Below are positions 18,209-27,669 of a DNA stretch of 64,000 bases, one piece after another. Position 1 is the stretch's first letter. Every line of letters starts with the position of its first letter. Made by a program: the position numbers and the translations under genes. A model generated the notes under the pieces. It worked only from the letters and a program-made list of their open reading frames with translations. It made no database searches and was not told where the DNA came from. The stretch is from Burkholderiales bacterium (lineage in GTDB: Bacteria > Pseudomonadota > Gammaproteobacteria > Burkholderiales > Ga0077523): the NCBI GenBank assembly GCA_022843925.1, contig JALHMS010000001.1, forward strand, positions 12,378 through 76,377, written 5' to 3'.

Positions 18209-20362
18209 GTGCCGTCCACCGAGTCGTCCTCCGTGCCGCCCGACGCCCCCTCCCCGCGCTCCCGCGCGACGCCGCCCGCTATTCCCGGTGTCGCGCCCGC
18301 GGTTGCCGCGAAGCTCGCAACGCTCGGCATCGCCCGACCCTTCGATCTCGTGCTGCATCTGCCGATGCGCTACGAGGACGAGACGCGGGTCCTGCCGATG
18401 GCCGACGCGCCGATCGGCTTGCCCACGCAGGTGGAAGGCGTCGTCGTCGATGCCGAGGTCCGCGTCCGGGGGCGTCGACAGCTCGTGGCGCGGGTGCGCG
18501 ATCGCACCGGGCAACTCCTCGTACGCCTGCTGCATTTCTATCCGAACCAGCAGAAGCAGCTCGCCGAGGGCCAGCAGGTGCGGCTGCTCGGCGAGATCCG
18601 GCCGGGCTTCGACGGGCCCGAGATGGTGCATCCGCGCATCCGGCCGGTGACCGATTCGACACCGCTTCCCGACCGCCTCACGCCCGTCTACCCCACCACG
18701 GCCGGACTTTCCCAGCACGCACTCCGACTCGCGGTGCATGCTGCGATGGGGCGCTGCGCGCTGGACGAGACCTTGCCGGCCGGGCTGCTCGCGAAGCTCC
18801 GCCTGCCGGGATTCGAGGACGCAGTGCGTCTGCTGCACGATCCACCTGCCCACGTGGACCCGGCGGATCTCGAAGCGCGCCGCCATCCCGCGTGGCAGCG
18901 CATGAAGTTCGACGAGCTTCTCGCGCAGCAGCTCTCGATGCGCCTGCACCGCCGGCGGCGCGACACCGCGCGGGCGCCCCGCATCACGGGTGGCGACGAG
19001 CGTGCCGATCGCCTGTTCGCCGGGCTGCCGTTCGCGCTCACCGGTGCCCAGCGCCGGGTGCTCGCGGAAATCCGCGCCGATCTCGCGCGGCCGCATCCGA
19101 TGCAGCGTCTGCTGCAGGGCGATGTCGGGAGCGGAAAGACCATCGTCGCGGCCGCCGCGGCGCTCGCGGCCATCGATGCCGGATACCAGGTGGCCGTGAT
19201 GGCGCCGACGGAGATCCTCGCCGAGCAGCACCAGGCGAAGTTCCGCCAGTGGCTCGAACCACTGGGCATCACCGTCGCGTGGCTCGCCGGCGGGCTGGCC
19301 GCCAAGGAGCGCCGCGCGGCGCTGGAAGCCGTCGAGTCGGGGCGCGCCGCCGTCGCGGTGGGCACGCACGCACTCTTCCAGAAGGAGGTCACCTTCGCCC
19401 GCCTCGCACTCGCGATCGTGGACGAGCAGCATCGCTTCGGCGTGCGGCAGCGGCTGGCACTCCGTCACAAGGGCGCGGATGGCGACGAGATCCCGCACCA
19501 GTTGATGATGAGTGCCACGCCGATCCCGCGGACGCTCGCCATGAGCTACTACGCCGATCTCGACGTGTCGGTGATCGACGAGATGCCACCGGGCCGTACG
19601 CCGGTGGTCACCAAGCTGGTGTCCGAGTCGCGCCGCGACGACGTGCTGCACCTCGTGCGCGATACCTGCGCCGGCCGCAACCAGGTCTACTGGGTGTGCC
19701 CTCTCATCGAGGATCCCGGCACCACCACGCCCGCACCCGGCGCCCGTGGCCGCGCCCGCGCACCCGCCGTCCCGCTGGAGCTGCAGAACGCCATCGACAC
19801 GCAGGCGCACCTCGCCGAGGCCCTGCCGGACCTCAGGGTGGGCCTCGTCCACGGGCGTCTCAAGGCCGACGAGAAGGCCGCGGTGATGGGGGCCTTCAAG
19901 CGCGGCGAGGTCCACGTGCTCGTGGCGACCACGGTGATCGAAGTGGGTGTCGATGTCCCCGCCGCGACCCTGATGGTGATCGAGCACGCCGAGCGCATGG
20001 GCCTCGCGCAGCTCCACCAGTTGCGGGGCCGCGTGGGTCGCGGGGGTGGTGAGTCCGCGTGCATCCTGCTCTATCAGCAGCCGCTGTCGGAGACCGCCCG
20101 CGCCCGCCTGCGGGTCATCTACGAGCACACCGACGGGTTCGCCATCGCCCGGGAGGACCTCCGACTGCGAGGCCCCGGCGAACTGCTCGGCAGCCGGCAG
20201 AGCGGTGTGCCGATGCTGCGGTTCGCGGATCCGGAGCTGGACGTCGAACTCCTCGAAGCGGCCCGGACTGCTGCCGACACGTTGTTGCGCGACGCGCCCG
20301 AGGCCGCGAACCGGCACGTCGAGCGCTGGCTGGGCGGACGCGAGGAACTGCTCCGCGTGTGA
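18209..20362 (+). CDS. recG: RecG, ATP-dependent DNA helicase
   Basis: This double-strand DNA translocase reverses stalled replication forks and processes Holliday junctions. The N-terminal wedge domain (OB fold) runs from GVAPAVAAKLATLGI to about residue 250. Helicase motifs follow: Walker A GDVGSGKT near residue 303, DEQH near 404, MSATPIPRTLA, and the motif VI region HQLRGRVGRGG. The C-terminal RecG block contains ARLRVIYEHTDGF and LRGPGELLGSRQSG. The start is uncertain. GTG 18209 is chosen because a promoter lies at 18143-18171. GTG 18233 is equally possible, and ATG 18098 is less likely. There is no good ribosome site at any of them. A Pro/Ala/Arg-rich insert lies between helicase domains at about residue 510. 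Confidence 0.95.
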   Translation: MPSTESSSVPPDAPSPRSRATPPAIPGVAPAVAAKLATLGIARPFDLVLHLPMRYEDETRVLPMADAPIGLPTQVEGVVVDAEVRVRGRRQLVARVRDRTGQLLVRLLHFYPNQQKQLAEGQQVRLLGEIRPGFDGPEMVHPRIRPVTDSTPLPDRLTPVYPTTAGLSQHALRLAVHAAMGRCALDETLPAGLLAKLRLPGFEDAVRLLHDPPAHVDPADLEARRHPAWQRMKFDELLAQQLSMRLHRRRRDTARAPRITGGDERADRLFAGLPFALTGAQRRVLAEIRADLARPHPMQRLLQGDVGSGKTIVAAAAALAAIDAGYQVAVMAPTEILAEQHQAKFRQWLEPLGITVAWLAGGLAAKERRAALEAVESGRAAVAVGTHALFQKEVTFARLALAIVDEQHRFGVRQRLALRHKGADGDEIPHQLMMSATPIPRTLAMSYYADLDVSVIDEMPPGRTPVVTKLVSESRRDDVLHLVRDTCAGRNQVYWVCPLIEDPGTTTPAPGARGRARAPAVPLELQNAIDTQAHLAEALPDLRVGLVHGRLKADEKAAVMGAFKRGEVHVLVATTVIEVGVDVPAATLMVIEHAERMGLAQLHQLRGRVGRGGGESACILLYQQPLSETARARLRVIYEHTDGFAIAREDLRLRGPGELLGSRQSGVPMLRFADPELDVELLEAARTAADTLLRDAPEAANRHVERWLGGREELLRV

Positions 20363-20444
20363 CCGCAGGCGGACTGCCGGACGCCTTCGTTCGGCGCCCG
20401 ATGTCGCGGAGGGCCGCATCGGGAGTCGGTTTCGAAAGGTGCGG

Positions 20445-20453
20445 TGCTATGAT
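20445..20453 (+). promoter_or_regulatory. Extended -10 promoter of the hyf-like operon
   Basis: The sequence TGCTATGAT contains the extended -10 TG plus TATGAT (5/6 to consensus) at 20448-20453. No -35 is evident. Transcription would start near 20460, giving a leader of only about 17 nt before the hyfB ATG at 20477. Confidence 0.5.
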
Positions 20454-20476
20454 TTCCGCATCCTTCCTGGCCGCCC

Positions 20477-22489
20477 ATGAGCTTCGTCTCCTTCTCGCCT
20501 CTTCCCTGCGTACTCGGGATCGCGGTCTACTGGATAGCGCTCGGCATCCTGGGTCTCACCCAGCGCGCGGACCGTGACGCCGGACGCATTCTCTACGCGG
20601 CGGGTGCGGCGGGCGGGCTGCTGCTGGCCGTGACAGCGGCATGGGCCCTCGGCGATGCGCCCACGACAGTCCAGTTGCCGCTGGGCCTGCCCGGACTCCC
20701 GTTCCATCTGCGCCTCGACAGCCTCGCCGCCTTCTTTCTCGTGCTGCTCGGCCTCGCCGTCACCGGGATCTCGCTCTTCTCGACCGGCTACTTCACCTCC
20801 GGCAGCACGACCAACGACCGCGTCACCTGCCTGCACTACCACTTCTTCCTGGCCGCGATGGTGTTCGTCCTCCTGGCCGACGACGCCTACATGTTCATGG
20901 TCGCGTGGGAATCGATGGCGCTCGTCTCCTACTTCCTCGTCACGTCGGACCATCGATTCGCCGAGATCCGCAGTGCCGGCTTCCTGTATCTCGTGGTCGC
21001 GCACGTGGGGGCCATGGCCATCCTGCTGTGTTTCGGCGTGCTGCACGGCCCGGATGGCGGGTATACCTTCGAGGCGATGCGCAGCGCGGACCGTACCCCT
21101 TTCTGGGCGACGACCGCCTTCCTCCTCGCGCTCGTCGGATTCGGGGCGAAGGCGGGTTTCCTCCCGCTGCATGCATGGTTGCCGGAGGCACACCCGGCGG
21201 CGCCCTCCCCGGTCTCCGCACTGATGAGCGGCGTGATGCTGAAGACGGCGATCTACGGGCTGCTGCGCATCGGCTTCGATCTCCTGCCGATCCAGTACGC
21301 GTCATGGGGCGTGATCGCGCTGGCGCTGGGCCTCGTCACGATGCTCTATGGCGTGCTCTTCGCTGCGGTGCAGACCGACATGAAGCGGCTGCTCGCCTAC
21401 TCGTCCATCGAGAACATCGGCCTCGTGCTGGCGGCCATCGGCCTCGCCATCGTCTTCCGCGCCCATGCCATGCCGGCGCTCGCCGCGCTCGCGCTGTGTG
21501 CAGCGCTCTTCCACTGCCTCAATCACGCCCTCTTCAAGAGCCTGCTGTTCCTCGCCACCGGCGCCGTGATGCACGCGACCTCCCAGCGCAGTCTCGGCCG
21601 CCTCGGTGGGCTCATCCATCCGATGCCCTGGGTGGCCGGGGCGGCGCTCGTGGGCACGCTCGCGATCGCCGGGCTGCCGCCGCTGAACGGATTCGTCTCG
21701 GAGTGGCTGCTGCTGCAGGCCTTCCTCCTCTCGCCGGAACTGCCCGATCCCTACCTCCGCATGATCGTGCCCGTGGCCACGGCCGCGCTGGTGCTCGCGG
21801 CGGCCGTGGCCGCCTACGTGATGGTGAAGTTCTACGGCGTCGTGTTCCTGGGGCAGCCGCGCGAGCCCTCGCTCCGCTATGCCCACGATGCGGACGCCTG
21901 GCAGCGCGCCGGGCTACTGTTCCTCGTCGCGGGCTGCGTGCTCGCCGGACTCTTTCCGGTGAAGGTCCTGCACGGGATCGATCACGTCGCCACGGGCCTG
22001 CTCGGCCGCGGGATGGGCGACGCCGTGGGCGGCCATTGGCTCCACGTCACCCCGGTGTCCGCCGAGCGCGCGAGCTACAGCCCGTTGCTCGTCCTGGCCG
22101 GCATCCTCGGCGTGGTCTCCGCCGTGTTCCTGTACGTGCGGGTCCGCTATCACATGCGCACCCGCCGTGCGCCCGCCTGGGACTGCGGATTCCCGGCGCA
22201 GACCTCGCGCATGCAGGACACGGCCGAGGGCTTCGGCCAGCCCATCAAGCAGATCTTCGAGCCCTTCTTCCGGATCGAACGCGAGATGCCTTCGCCGTTC
22301 GACGGTGCGCCGCGCTATCGCGCCAGGACGGAGGACAAGCTCTGGTACGCGCTGTATCTGCCGCTCGTGCGGCTCGTGGAGCGGATCGCGGGCTGGGTGT
22401 CGCGACTGCAGCACGGCCGCATCCAGTGGTATCTCGTCTACAGCTTCGCGACGCTGCTCGCGCTGCTCGTGCTGATCCGGTGCCAGTGA
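20477..22489 (+). CDS. hyfB: HyfB-like antiporter-type membrane subunit of an Ehr complex
   Basis: This 670-residue polytopic protein belongs to the NuoL/NuoM/HyfB family. About 14 to 16 membrane segments make up the proton- or cation-translocating part of complex I-like enzymes. The antiporter core shows AWESMALVSYFLV, GFGAKAGFLPLHAWLPEAHP and a loop with QTDMKRLLAYSSIENIG. These include the conserved membrane Glu and Lys residues. A cytoplasmic stretch WDCGFPAQTSRMQDT, typical of HyfB, precedes the last segment. It is first in a tight operon: its TGA overlaps the hyfC ATG by one base. The large subunit of this complex lacks nickel ligands, so 'hydrogenase-4' would mislead as a functional name. 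Confidence 0.9.
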   Translation: MSFVSFSPLPCVLGIAVYWIALGILGLTQRADRDAGRILYAAGAAGGLLLAVTAAWALGDAPTTVQLPLGLPGLPFHLRLDSLAAFFLVLLGLAVTGISLFSTGYFTSGSTTNDRVTCLHYHFFLAAMVFVLLADDAYMFMVAWESMALVSYFLVTSDHRFAEIRSAGFLYLVVAHVGAMAILLCFGVLHGPDGGYTFEAMRSADRTPFWATTAFLLALVGFGAKAGFLPLHAWLPEAHPAAPSPVSALMSGVMLKTAIYGLLRIGFDLLPIQYASWGVIALALGLVTMLYGVLFAAVQTDMKRLLAYSSIENIGLVLAAIGLAIVFRAHAMPALAALALCAALFHCLNHALFKSLLFLATGAVMHATSQRSLGRLGGLIHPMPWVAGAALVGTLAIAGLPPLNGFVSEWLLLQAFLLSPELPDPYLRMIVPVATAALVLAAAVAAYVMVKFYGVVFLGQPREPSLRYAHDADAWQRAGLLFLVAGCVLAGLFPVKVLHGIDHVATGLLGRGMGDAVGGHWLHVTPVSAERASYSPLLVLAGILGVVSAVFLYVRVRYHMRTRRAPAWDCGFPAQTSRMQDTAEGFGQPIKQIFEPFFRIEREMPSPFDGAPRYRARTEDKLWYALYLPLVRLVERIAGWVSRLQHGRIQWYLVYSFATLLALLVLIRCQ

Positions 22490-23442
22490 TGCTGCCCCAG
22501 TACGCCCTCTCGCAGCTGCTCGAAGCCCTGTTCGCGGTGGTCGTCGCGCCGCTCGCCCTAGGCTGGGTCAACCAGTGCCGCGCGTGGCTGCAGAACCGCC
22601 GCGGCCCCGGCGTCACGCAGCCCTACCGCGTGATCGCCAAGCTCTTCCGCAAGGAAGTGGTGCTGGCCCACCAGGCATCGTTCCTGTTCCGCGCAGTCCC
22701 GTACTTGGTCTTCGGCTGCATGGTGCTGGCCACGGGCATCGTCCCGATGCTTGCCACGGCGCTGCCGTTCGCGCCGGCCGCGGACGTCATCGCGCTCGTG
22801 GGGTTGCTCGCCCTCGCCCGGATCTTCATGGCGCTCGCCGCGATGGACACCGGGACGGCCTTCGGATCGCTCGGCGCGCGGCGCGAGATGCTCGTCGCGG
22901 CGCTCGCGGAGCCGGCACTGCTCATGGTGTTCTTCATGCCGTCGCTCATCGCGCGCTCGACGTCGCTCACCACGATCGTCGAGACGCTGGCGCACCAGCG
23001 CGTCGCGGTGCATCCGAGCCTCGCCTTCGCGGCAGTGGCGTTCGTGATGGTGATGCTCGCGGAGAACGCCCGCATCCCGGTCGACAACCCCGGCACCCAT
23101 CTCGAACTGACGATGATCCACGAGGCGACGATCCTCGAGTATTCGGGACGCCATCTCGCGCTGATCGAGTGGGCGCACGCGCTGAAGCTGCTCGTCTACG
23201 CCACCATCGGCATCGCGCTCTTCGTGCCGTGGGGCATCGCCGAGGCGGGCCATTGGGGCGCATTGCCGACGGCCGTGCTGGCGCTCGCCGCGAAGCTCCT
23301 GGTGGGCGGCGCGGCGCTCGCCGTGACCGAGACGGTTTCGGCCAAGCTGCGCATCTTCCGCGCGCCGGAGTTCCTCGCCACGGCGTTCCTGATGGCCGTG
23401 CTGGGCATGCTGACGCACCTGCTGCTGGAGGCCACCGCGTGA
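22489..23442 (+). CDS. hyfC: HyfC/NuoH-like membrane subunit of the Ehr complex
   Basis: This 317-residue membrane protein of the NuoH/HyfC/EchB family anchors the soluble arm to the membrane arm. Typical landmarks are the N-terminal RRGPGVTQPYRVIAKLFRKE loop and the acidic ENARIPVDNPGTHLELTMIH region that lines the quinone or proton channel in complex I. Both are complete. The start overlaps the hyfB stop (TGATG) and the end overlaps the hyfE GTG. Length is close to E. coli HyfC. Confidence 0.92.
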   Translation: MLPQYALSQLLEALFAVVVAPLALGWVNQCRAWLQNRRGPGVTQPYRVIAKLFRKEVVLAHQASFLFRAVPYLVFGCMVLATGIVPMLATALPFAPAADVIALVGLLALARIFMALAAMDTGTAFGSLGARREMLVAALAEPALLMVFFMPSLIARSTSLTTIVETLAHQRVAVHPSLAFAAVAFVMVMLAENARIPVDNPGTHLELTMIHEATILEYSGRHLALIEWAHALKLLVYATIGIALFVPWGIAEAGHWGALPTAVLALAAKLLVGGAALAVTETVSAKLRIFRAPEFLATAFLMAVLGMLTHLLLEATA

Positions 23443-24110
23443 GCCTCGCCAATCAGCTCGTCGATCTCATCGCGGCGCTGATGCTGCTCACGTCGTTCGC
23501 GATGCTCGCGCAGCGGCGGCTGACGGCGCTCGTGGATCTGCTCGCGCTGCAAGGTGTGCTGCTGACCGCTGCGACGCTGGTCGCCGCGTGGGTCACCGGT
23601 CACGCCCACCTGTACCTCTCCGCGCTGCTCAGCCTCGTCCTGAAGGTCGTCGTGCTGCCGACGCTGCTGCGGCGACTCGTGCGCCGCCTCGACCTGCAGT
23701 GGGATCGCGAGGCGCTCGTGAACACGCCGACCACGATGCTGGTCGGCATCGTTCTCGTCATCGTCGCGTTCAACCTCGCGCTGCCGATCTCGGCGCTGTC
23801 GGGCTCCATCCTCCGCGGCGCCCTCGGCATCGCGCTCGCGAGCGTCCTGCTCGCCTTCCTCATGATGATCACGCGCCGCAAGGCGGTGTCGCAGGTGATC
23901 GGCTTCCTCGCGATGGAGAACGGGCTCTTCTTCGCCGCGACGAGCGTCACGTACGGGATGCCGATGATCGTGGAACTGGGCATCGCGCTCGACGTGCTGG
24001 TGGCGGCCTTCGTCTTCGGCATCTTCTTCTTCCGCATCCGCGAGACCTTCGACAGCCTCGACACGCGGCATCTCGAGACGCATCCGGCGGGCGAGGGGGA
24101 GGACGTCTGA
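23439..24110 (+). CDS. hyfE: HyfE-like membrane subunit of the Ehr complex
   Basis: This 223-residue protein has about six or seven membrane helices. Its NuoK-like part contains IGFLAMENGLFFAATSVTYG, where a conserved membrane Glu sits as in NuoK. It starts with GTG at 23439 inside the end of hyfC (4-nt overlap), and its last base is shared with the hyfF start. Its role is ion translocation together with HyfB and HyfF. Confidence 0.88.
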   Translation: MSLANQLVDLIAALMLLTSFAMLAQRRLTALVDLLALQGVLLTAATLVAAWVTGHAHLYLSALLSLVLKVVVLPTLLRRLVRRLDLQWDREALVNTPTTMLVGIVLVIVAFNLALPISALSGSILRGALGIALASVLLAFLMMITRRKAVSQVIGFLAMENGLFFAATSVTYGMPMIVELGIALDVLVAAFVFGIFFFRIRETFDSLDTRHLETHPAGEGEDV

Positions 24111-25561
24111 TGCCGGAACTCGCGGTCCTGCTCCTCCTGCCGCTCGCGGGTGCTGTGACCTTCGCGTTCCTCGGCGCGTCGGCGCGCGCACCCGAGGCCA
24201 ATGCGGCGTTCTCCGGCTTCACGGCACTCGCGGCGGTCGTGCTCGCGATCCGCGTGCTCGCCGACGGACCGCAGCTCGCGATGCGCGATCTCTTCCACGT
24301 CGACGCGTTCAGCGTGTTCCTCGTGGCGCTCACCGCCCTCGTCGGCTTCACGACGTCGCTCTTCAGCCGGCCGTACATGCGCAACGAGGTGGTGGCCGGC
24401 CGCGTGGGGCCGACGGCGCTGCGGCTCTACCACGCGATGTACCAGCTGTTCGTCGGGACGATGCTGCTGGCGCTCACGACGAACAACATCGGGATCCTCT
24501 GGGTGGCGATGGAGACCGCGACCCTCACGACGGTGCTGCTCGTGAGCCTCTACCGGACGCCGGCCAGCGTCCGGGCGGCGTGGAAGTACTTCATCCTCTG
24601 CGGGGTCGGCATCGCGCAGGCGCTGTTCGGCACCATCCTGCTTTACCTGGCGGCGGAGCGCGTCCTCGGCGGTGGCGGCACCGCGCTCCTTTGGACGCAG
24701 CTGGAAGGCGTGAAGGACCAGCTGGAACCCTCGGTGGTCACGATCGCGTTCGTGTTCCTGCTGGTGGGGTACGGCACGAAGGCGGGCCTCGTCCCTCTGC
24801 ACAACTGGCTTCCGGATGCGCATGCCGAGGGCCCGACGCCGATCACCGCGGTGCTGTCCGGCCTGCTGCTCAACGTGGCGCTCTACGCGATCGCGCGGAG
24901 CAAGGTGCTCGCGGACGGTGCCCTCGGCACGCCCCTGGCGGGCAATCTCATGATGGGGTTCGGGCTGCTGACCGTGGTCGTCGCGGCCTTCATGACGCTT
25001 CGCCAGACCGACGTGAAGCGCCTGTTCGGGTATTCGTCCGTGAAGCACATGGGCCTCATCACCTTCGCCTTCGGCATGGGTGGCGCGGCGGCGACCTTCG
25101 CGGGACTCCTCCACATGACCGTGCATTCGCTCACCAAGTCCGCCATCTTCTTCGCCGTGGGACACGCCACGCAGAAGGCCGGCACGCAGGTCATCGACGA
25201 GATCCGCGGCCTCGTGCACACCAGCCCCGCCGTGGGCTGGGGACTGATGCTGGGCGGGATCGCCATCCTCGGCATGCCTCCCTTCGGCGTGTTCGCGGCG
25301 GAGTTCCTGCTGCTCACCACGGCGATGAGCGCGCAGCCCTGGGCGGCGCTGGTGCTGCTCGTGGCGCTCGCCGTGTCGTTCGGCGGCATCCTGTGGCGGG
25401 TGCAGGCGATGGTGTTCGGGGCGCCCAACCTGAAGCCCCTGCTGCATCGACCGGCGATCCTGCCGGTGTTCGTGCACCTCGGGCTCACACTGCTGCTGGG
25501 TTTCTATCTCCCGCCTTTCCTCGCGGCGTGGTACCGCGAGGCGGCCCGGCTCATCGGCTGA
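24110..25561 (+). CDS. hyfF: HyfF-like antiporter-type subunit of the Ehr complex
   Basis: This 483-residue member of the NuoM/NuoN/HyfF family is a second antiporter-like membrane subunit. Conserved features include WVAMETATLTTVLLVSLYR (membrane Glu) and GYGTKAGLVPLHNWLPDAHA (membrane Lys). It also has QTDVKRLFGYSSVKHMG and a HMTVHSLTKSAIFF helix. It overlaps hyfE by one base, and hyfG follows 3 bp later. It is complete and has all the charged residues usually required for ion transport. Confidence 0.9.
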   Translation: MPELAVLLLLPLAGAVTFAFLGASARAPEANAAFSGFTALAAVVLAIRVLADGPQLAMRDLFHVDAFSVFLVALTALVGFTTSLFSRPYMRNEVVAGRVGPTALRLYHAMYQLFVGTMLLALTTNNIGILWVAMETATLTTVLLVSLYRTPASVRAAWKYFILCGVGIAQALFGTILLYLAAERVLGGGGTALLWTQLEGVKDQLEPSVVTIAFVFLLVGYGTKAGLVPLHNWLPDAHAEGPTPITAVLSGLLLNVALYAIARSKVLADGALGTPLAGNLMMGFGLLTVVVAAFMTLRQTDVKRLFGYSSVKHMGLITFAFGMGGAAATFAGLLHMTVHSLTKSAIFFAVGHATQKAGTQVIDEIRGLVHTSPAVGWGLMLGGIAILGMPPFGVFAAEFLLLTTAMSAQPWAALVLLVALAVSFGGILWRVQAMVFGAPNLKPLLHRPAILPVFVHLGLTLLLGFYLPPFLAAWYREAARLIG

Positions 25562-25564
25562 CCC

Positions 25565-27112
25565 ATGCGCCTCGCCGATCTTCCCTTCCCGTTCGAATCC
25601 GCCCCGGGGCCGGCGGCCGTCGGTTTCGCCGAGGTGACGGCCGACCAGTGGCAGGCCACCGCGGGCCGCCTCCGGTCGGCGGGCGCCACGCTAGTGGCGC
25701 TGTGGGCGGCCGACCGGCGCGACCTGCACGACGGCTTCGAGATCCGCGCAGCGTACGCCCTCGAGGACGGCCTCGCGTGCCTGCGGCTCCCGCTGCCTGC
25801 GGAGGCCCCGGACTATCCCGATCTGGGCAGGCACTTCCCGGCGGCGGGACGCATGCAGCGCGCGGCGTTCGACCTGACCGGCGTGGCGCCGCTCGATCCG
25901 GCGGACGGTCGCCCCTGGCTGCGGCATGGCGCCTGGCCCGCGGGCGCGCATCCCCTTCGGCGGGACGTGGTCGCGCGGAGCGTCTGGCCCGCGGTGGCCG
26001 ACGACTACACCTTCGTGAGCGTCTCGGGCGACGGCGTCCACGAGATCCCCGTCGGTCCGGTGCACGCGGGGACCATCGAGCCCGGCCACTTCCGGTTCTC
26101 GGTGGTGGGAGAGCGCGTGCTGCGCCTCGAGGCGCGGCTGGGCTACAAGCACAAGGGCATCGAGAAGCGCTTCGAGTCGATGTCGCTCGACGAGGGCGTG
26201 GCGCTGGCCGGGCGCGTGAGCGGGGACTCGACGGTGGCGTTCGCCTGGGCCTACGCGATGGCCGTCGAACAGCTCTCCGGGGCGACGATTCCTCCCCGCG
26301 CGGCGGCGCTTCGCGCGATGCTCCTCGAGCGGGAACGGGTGGCCAACCACCTCGGGGATCTCGGCGCGCTCGGCAACGACGCCGGCTTCGCCTTCGGCCT
26401 CGCGCAGTTCTCCCGCCTCAAGGAGGACTGGCTGCGCCTGAATGCGCGGTTCTGGGGGCATCGCTATCTGATGGACCGGATCGTTCCCGGGGGGCTGACG
26501 GACGATCTCGACGACGCCCATCTGCCGGTGCTGGCCCGGCAGGTCCACGATCTGGCGGACGAAGTCGTTCGGCTGCGTCGCATCTACGACGACCACGCCG
26601 GACTGCAGGACCGCCTGCGAGGTTGCGGTGTCGTGTCGAACGACCTGGCGCAGCGGCTCGGCCTGACGGGGCTCGCGGCGCGGGCGAGCGGGATGGCCGT
26701 GGACCTGCGCGTGGGTCGTGCCGTGCCGCCCTACGACGGGCTCGACGTGCGCTGCGCCACGCGCTCGGAAGGGGATGTCGCGGCCCGCGCGGCGGTCCGG
26801 TTCGAGGAGGTGGCGGAATCGCTGCGCCTGATCGGTCTGCTCGCGGAGACGCTGCCCGACGGCCCCACGCGCGTCGCGGTGCCGTCGGCGCGGCAGGGGG
26901 CCTGCGGCATCGGGCGCGTCGAGGGCTGGCGCGGCGAGGTGCTGGTGTTCGTGGAGGCCGGTGCGGATGAGCGGATCCGCCGCTGCCATCCGCACGATCC
27001 GTCCTGGCAGAACTGGCCCTTGCTGGAACATGCGATCCTCGGGAACATCGTCCCCGACTTCCCGCTCATCAACAAGTCGTTCAACCTGAGCTACAGCGGG
27101 GTGGACCTGTGA
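25565..27112 (+). CDS. hyfG: HyfG-like large subunit lacking all NiFe ligands (Ehr type)
   Basis: This 515-residue protein fuses a NuoC-like N-terminal part (1-130) to a NuoD/NiFe-large-subunit-like part (150-515). True group 4 hydrogenases have CxxC near the middle and DPCxxC near the end. Here the first site reads VSGDS (218-222) and the second DPSW (478-481), so no Ni ligand remains. The [18 protein letters not shown] segment (161-178), matching the quinone-site loop of NuoD, is kept. The C-terminus [19 protein letters not shown] is of the type described for 'energy-converting hydrogenase related' complexes. It therefore cannot make or oxidise H2 in the usual way, and its substrate is unknown. 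The ATG at 25565 follows hyfF by 3 bp. Confidence 0.9.
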   Translation: MRLADLPFPFESAPGPAAVGFAEVTADQWQATAGRLRSAGATLVALWAADRRDLHDGFEIRAAYALEDGLACLRLPLPAEAPDYPDLGRHFPAAGRMQRAAFDLTGVAPLDPADGRPWLRHGAWPAGAHPLRRDVVARSVWPAVADDYTFVSVSGDGVHEIPVGPVHAGTIEPGHFRFSVVGERVLRLEARLGYKHKGIEKRFESMSLDEGVALAGRVSGDSTVAFAWAYAMAVEQLSGATIPPRAAALRAMLLERERVANHLGDLGALGNDAGFAFGLAQFSRLKEDWLRLNARFWGHRYLMDRIVPGGLTDDLDDAHLPVLARQVHDLADEVVRLRRIYDDHAGLQDRLRGCGVVSNDLAQRLGLTGLAARASGMAVDLRVGRAVPPYDGLDVRCATRSEGDVAARAAVRFEEVAESLRLIGLLAETLPDGPTRVAVPSARQGACGIGRVEGWRGEVLVFVEAGADERIRRCHPHDPSWQNWPLLEHAILGNIVPDFPLINKSFNLSYSGVDL

Positions 27113-27156
27113 TGCCGCCCCGCGTCGCGGACCTCCCCCGAGCGAGACCCTGACCC

Positions 27157-27669
27157 TTGCAGCACATCCTCCGACAGATCGCCCGGACGGGCATCGTGAC
27201 CGAGGCCTATCCCGAGGCCGACGAATCCCTGCGCGCGACCACGGAACGCCTGCAGCGCGAAGTGCTGGCGGCCTTCGACGGCGCGCTCGTCATCCGCCAC
27301 GTCGATGCGGGTTCGTGCAACGGCTGCGAGTTGGAGATCCACGCGGCGAACAATCCGTATCACAACCTCGAGGGGCTCGGGATCCGGTTCGCGGCGAGCC
27401 CGCGCCACGCGGATCTCCTGCTCGTCACGGGGCCGGTGTCGCGGCACATGGAGGAAGCGCTGAAGCGCACGTACGACGCCATGCCGGCGCCGAAGCTCGT
27501 CGTCGCGATCGGGGACTGCGGCTGCACGGGCGGCGTCTTCGGAGAGAGCTATGCGAGCCGCGGACGCGTCTCGAACGTGATCCCCGTGGACGTCGCCGTG
27601 CCGGGCTGTCCACCGACACCGGTGGCGATCATGCAGGGCATCCTCACCGCGATCGCGAGGGCACGATGA
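27157..27669 (+). CDS. hyfI: HyfI/NuoB-like small FeS subunit of the Ehr complex
   Basis: This 170-residue NuoB-like protein binds one [4Fe-4S] cluster next to the large subunit. Cluster ligands are visible: C54 and C57 in GSCNGCE, C121 in GDCGCTGG and C151 in PGCPPTP. The proximal cluster is thus intact although the large subunit has lost its metal site. A TGA directly upstream (27151-27153) forces the start to TTG 27157, with a purine-rich GAGCGAGA before it. No ferredoxin-like HyfH/NuoI gene lies between it and its neighbours. Its stop overlaps the ubiA start (ATGA). Confidence 0.9.
   Translation: MQHILRQIARTGIVTEAYPEADESLRATTERLQREVLAAFDGALVIRHVDAGSCNGCELEIHAANNPYHNLEGLGIRFAASPRHADLLLVTGPVSRHMEEALKRTYDAMPAPKLVVAIGDCGCTGGVFGESYASRGRVSNVIPVDVAVPGCPPTPVAIMQGILTAIARAR

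Noticed and set aside
18002-20419. An 805-codon minus-strand frame opposite recG
   Set aside because: It is a shadow of recG, which carries all helicase motifs on the plus strand.
20477-27669. Calling the hyf-like operon an active H2-evolving hydrogenase-4
   Set aside because: The large subunit lacks all four nickel-binding cysteines, and no maturation genes (hyp) are nearby.
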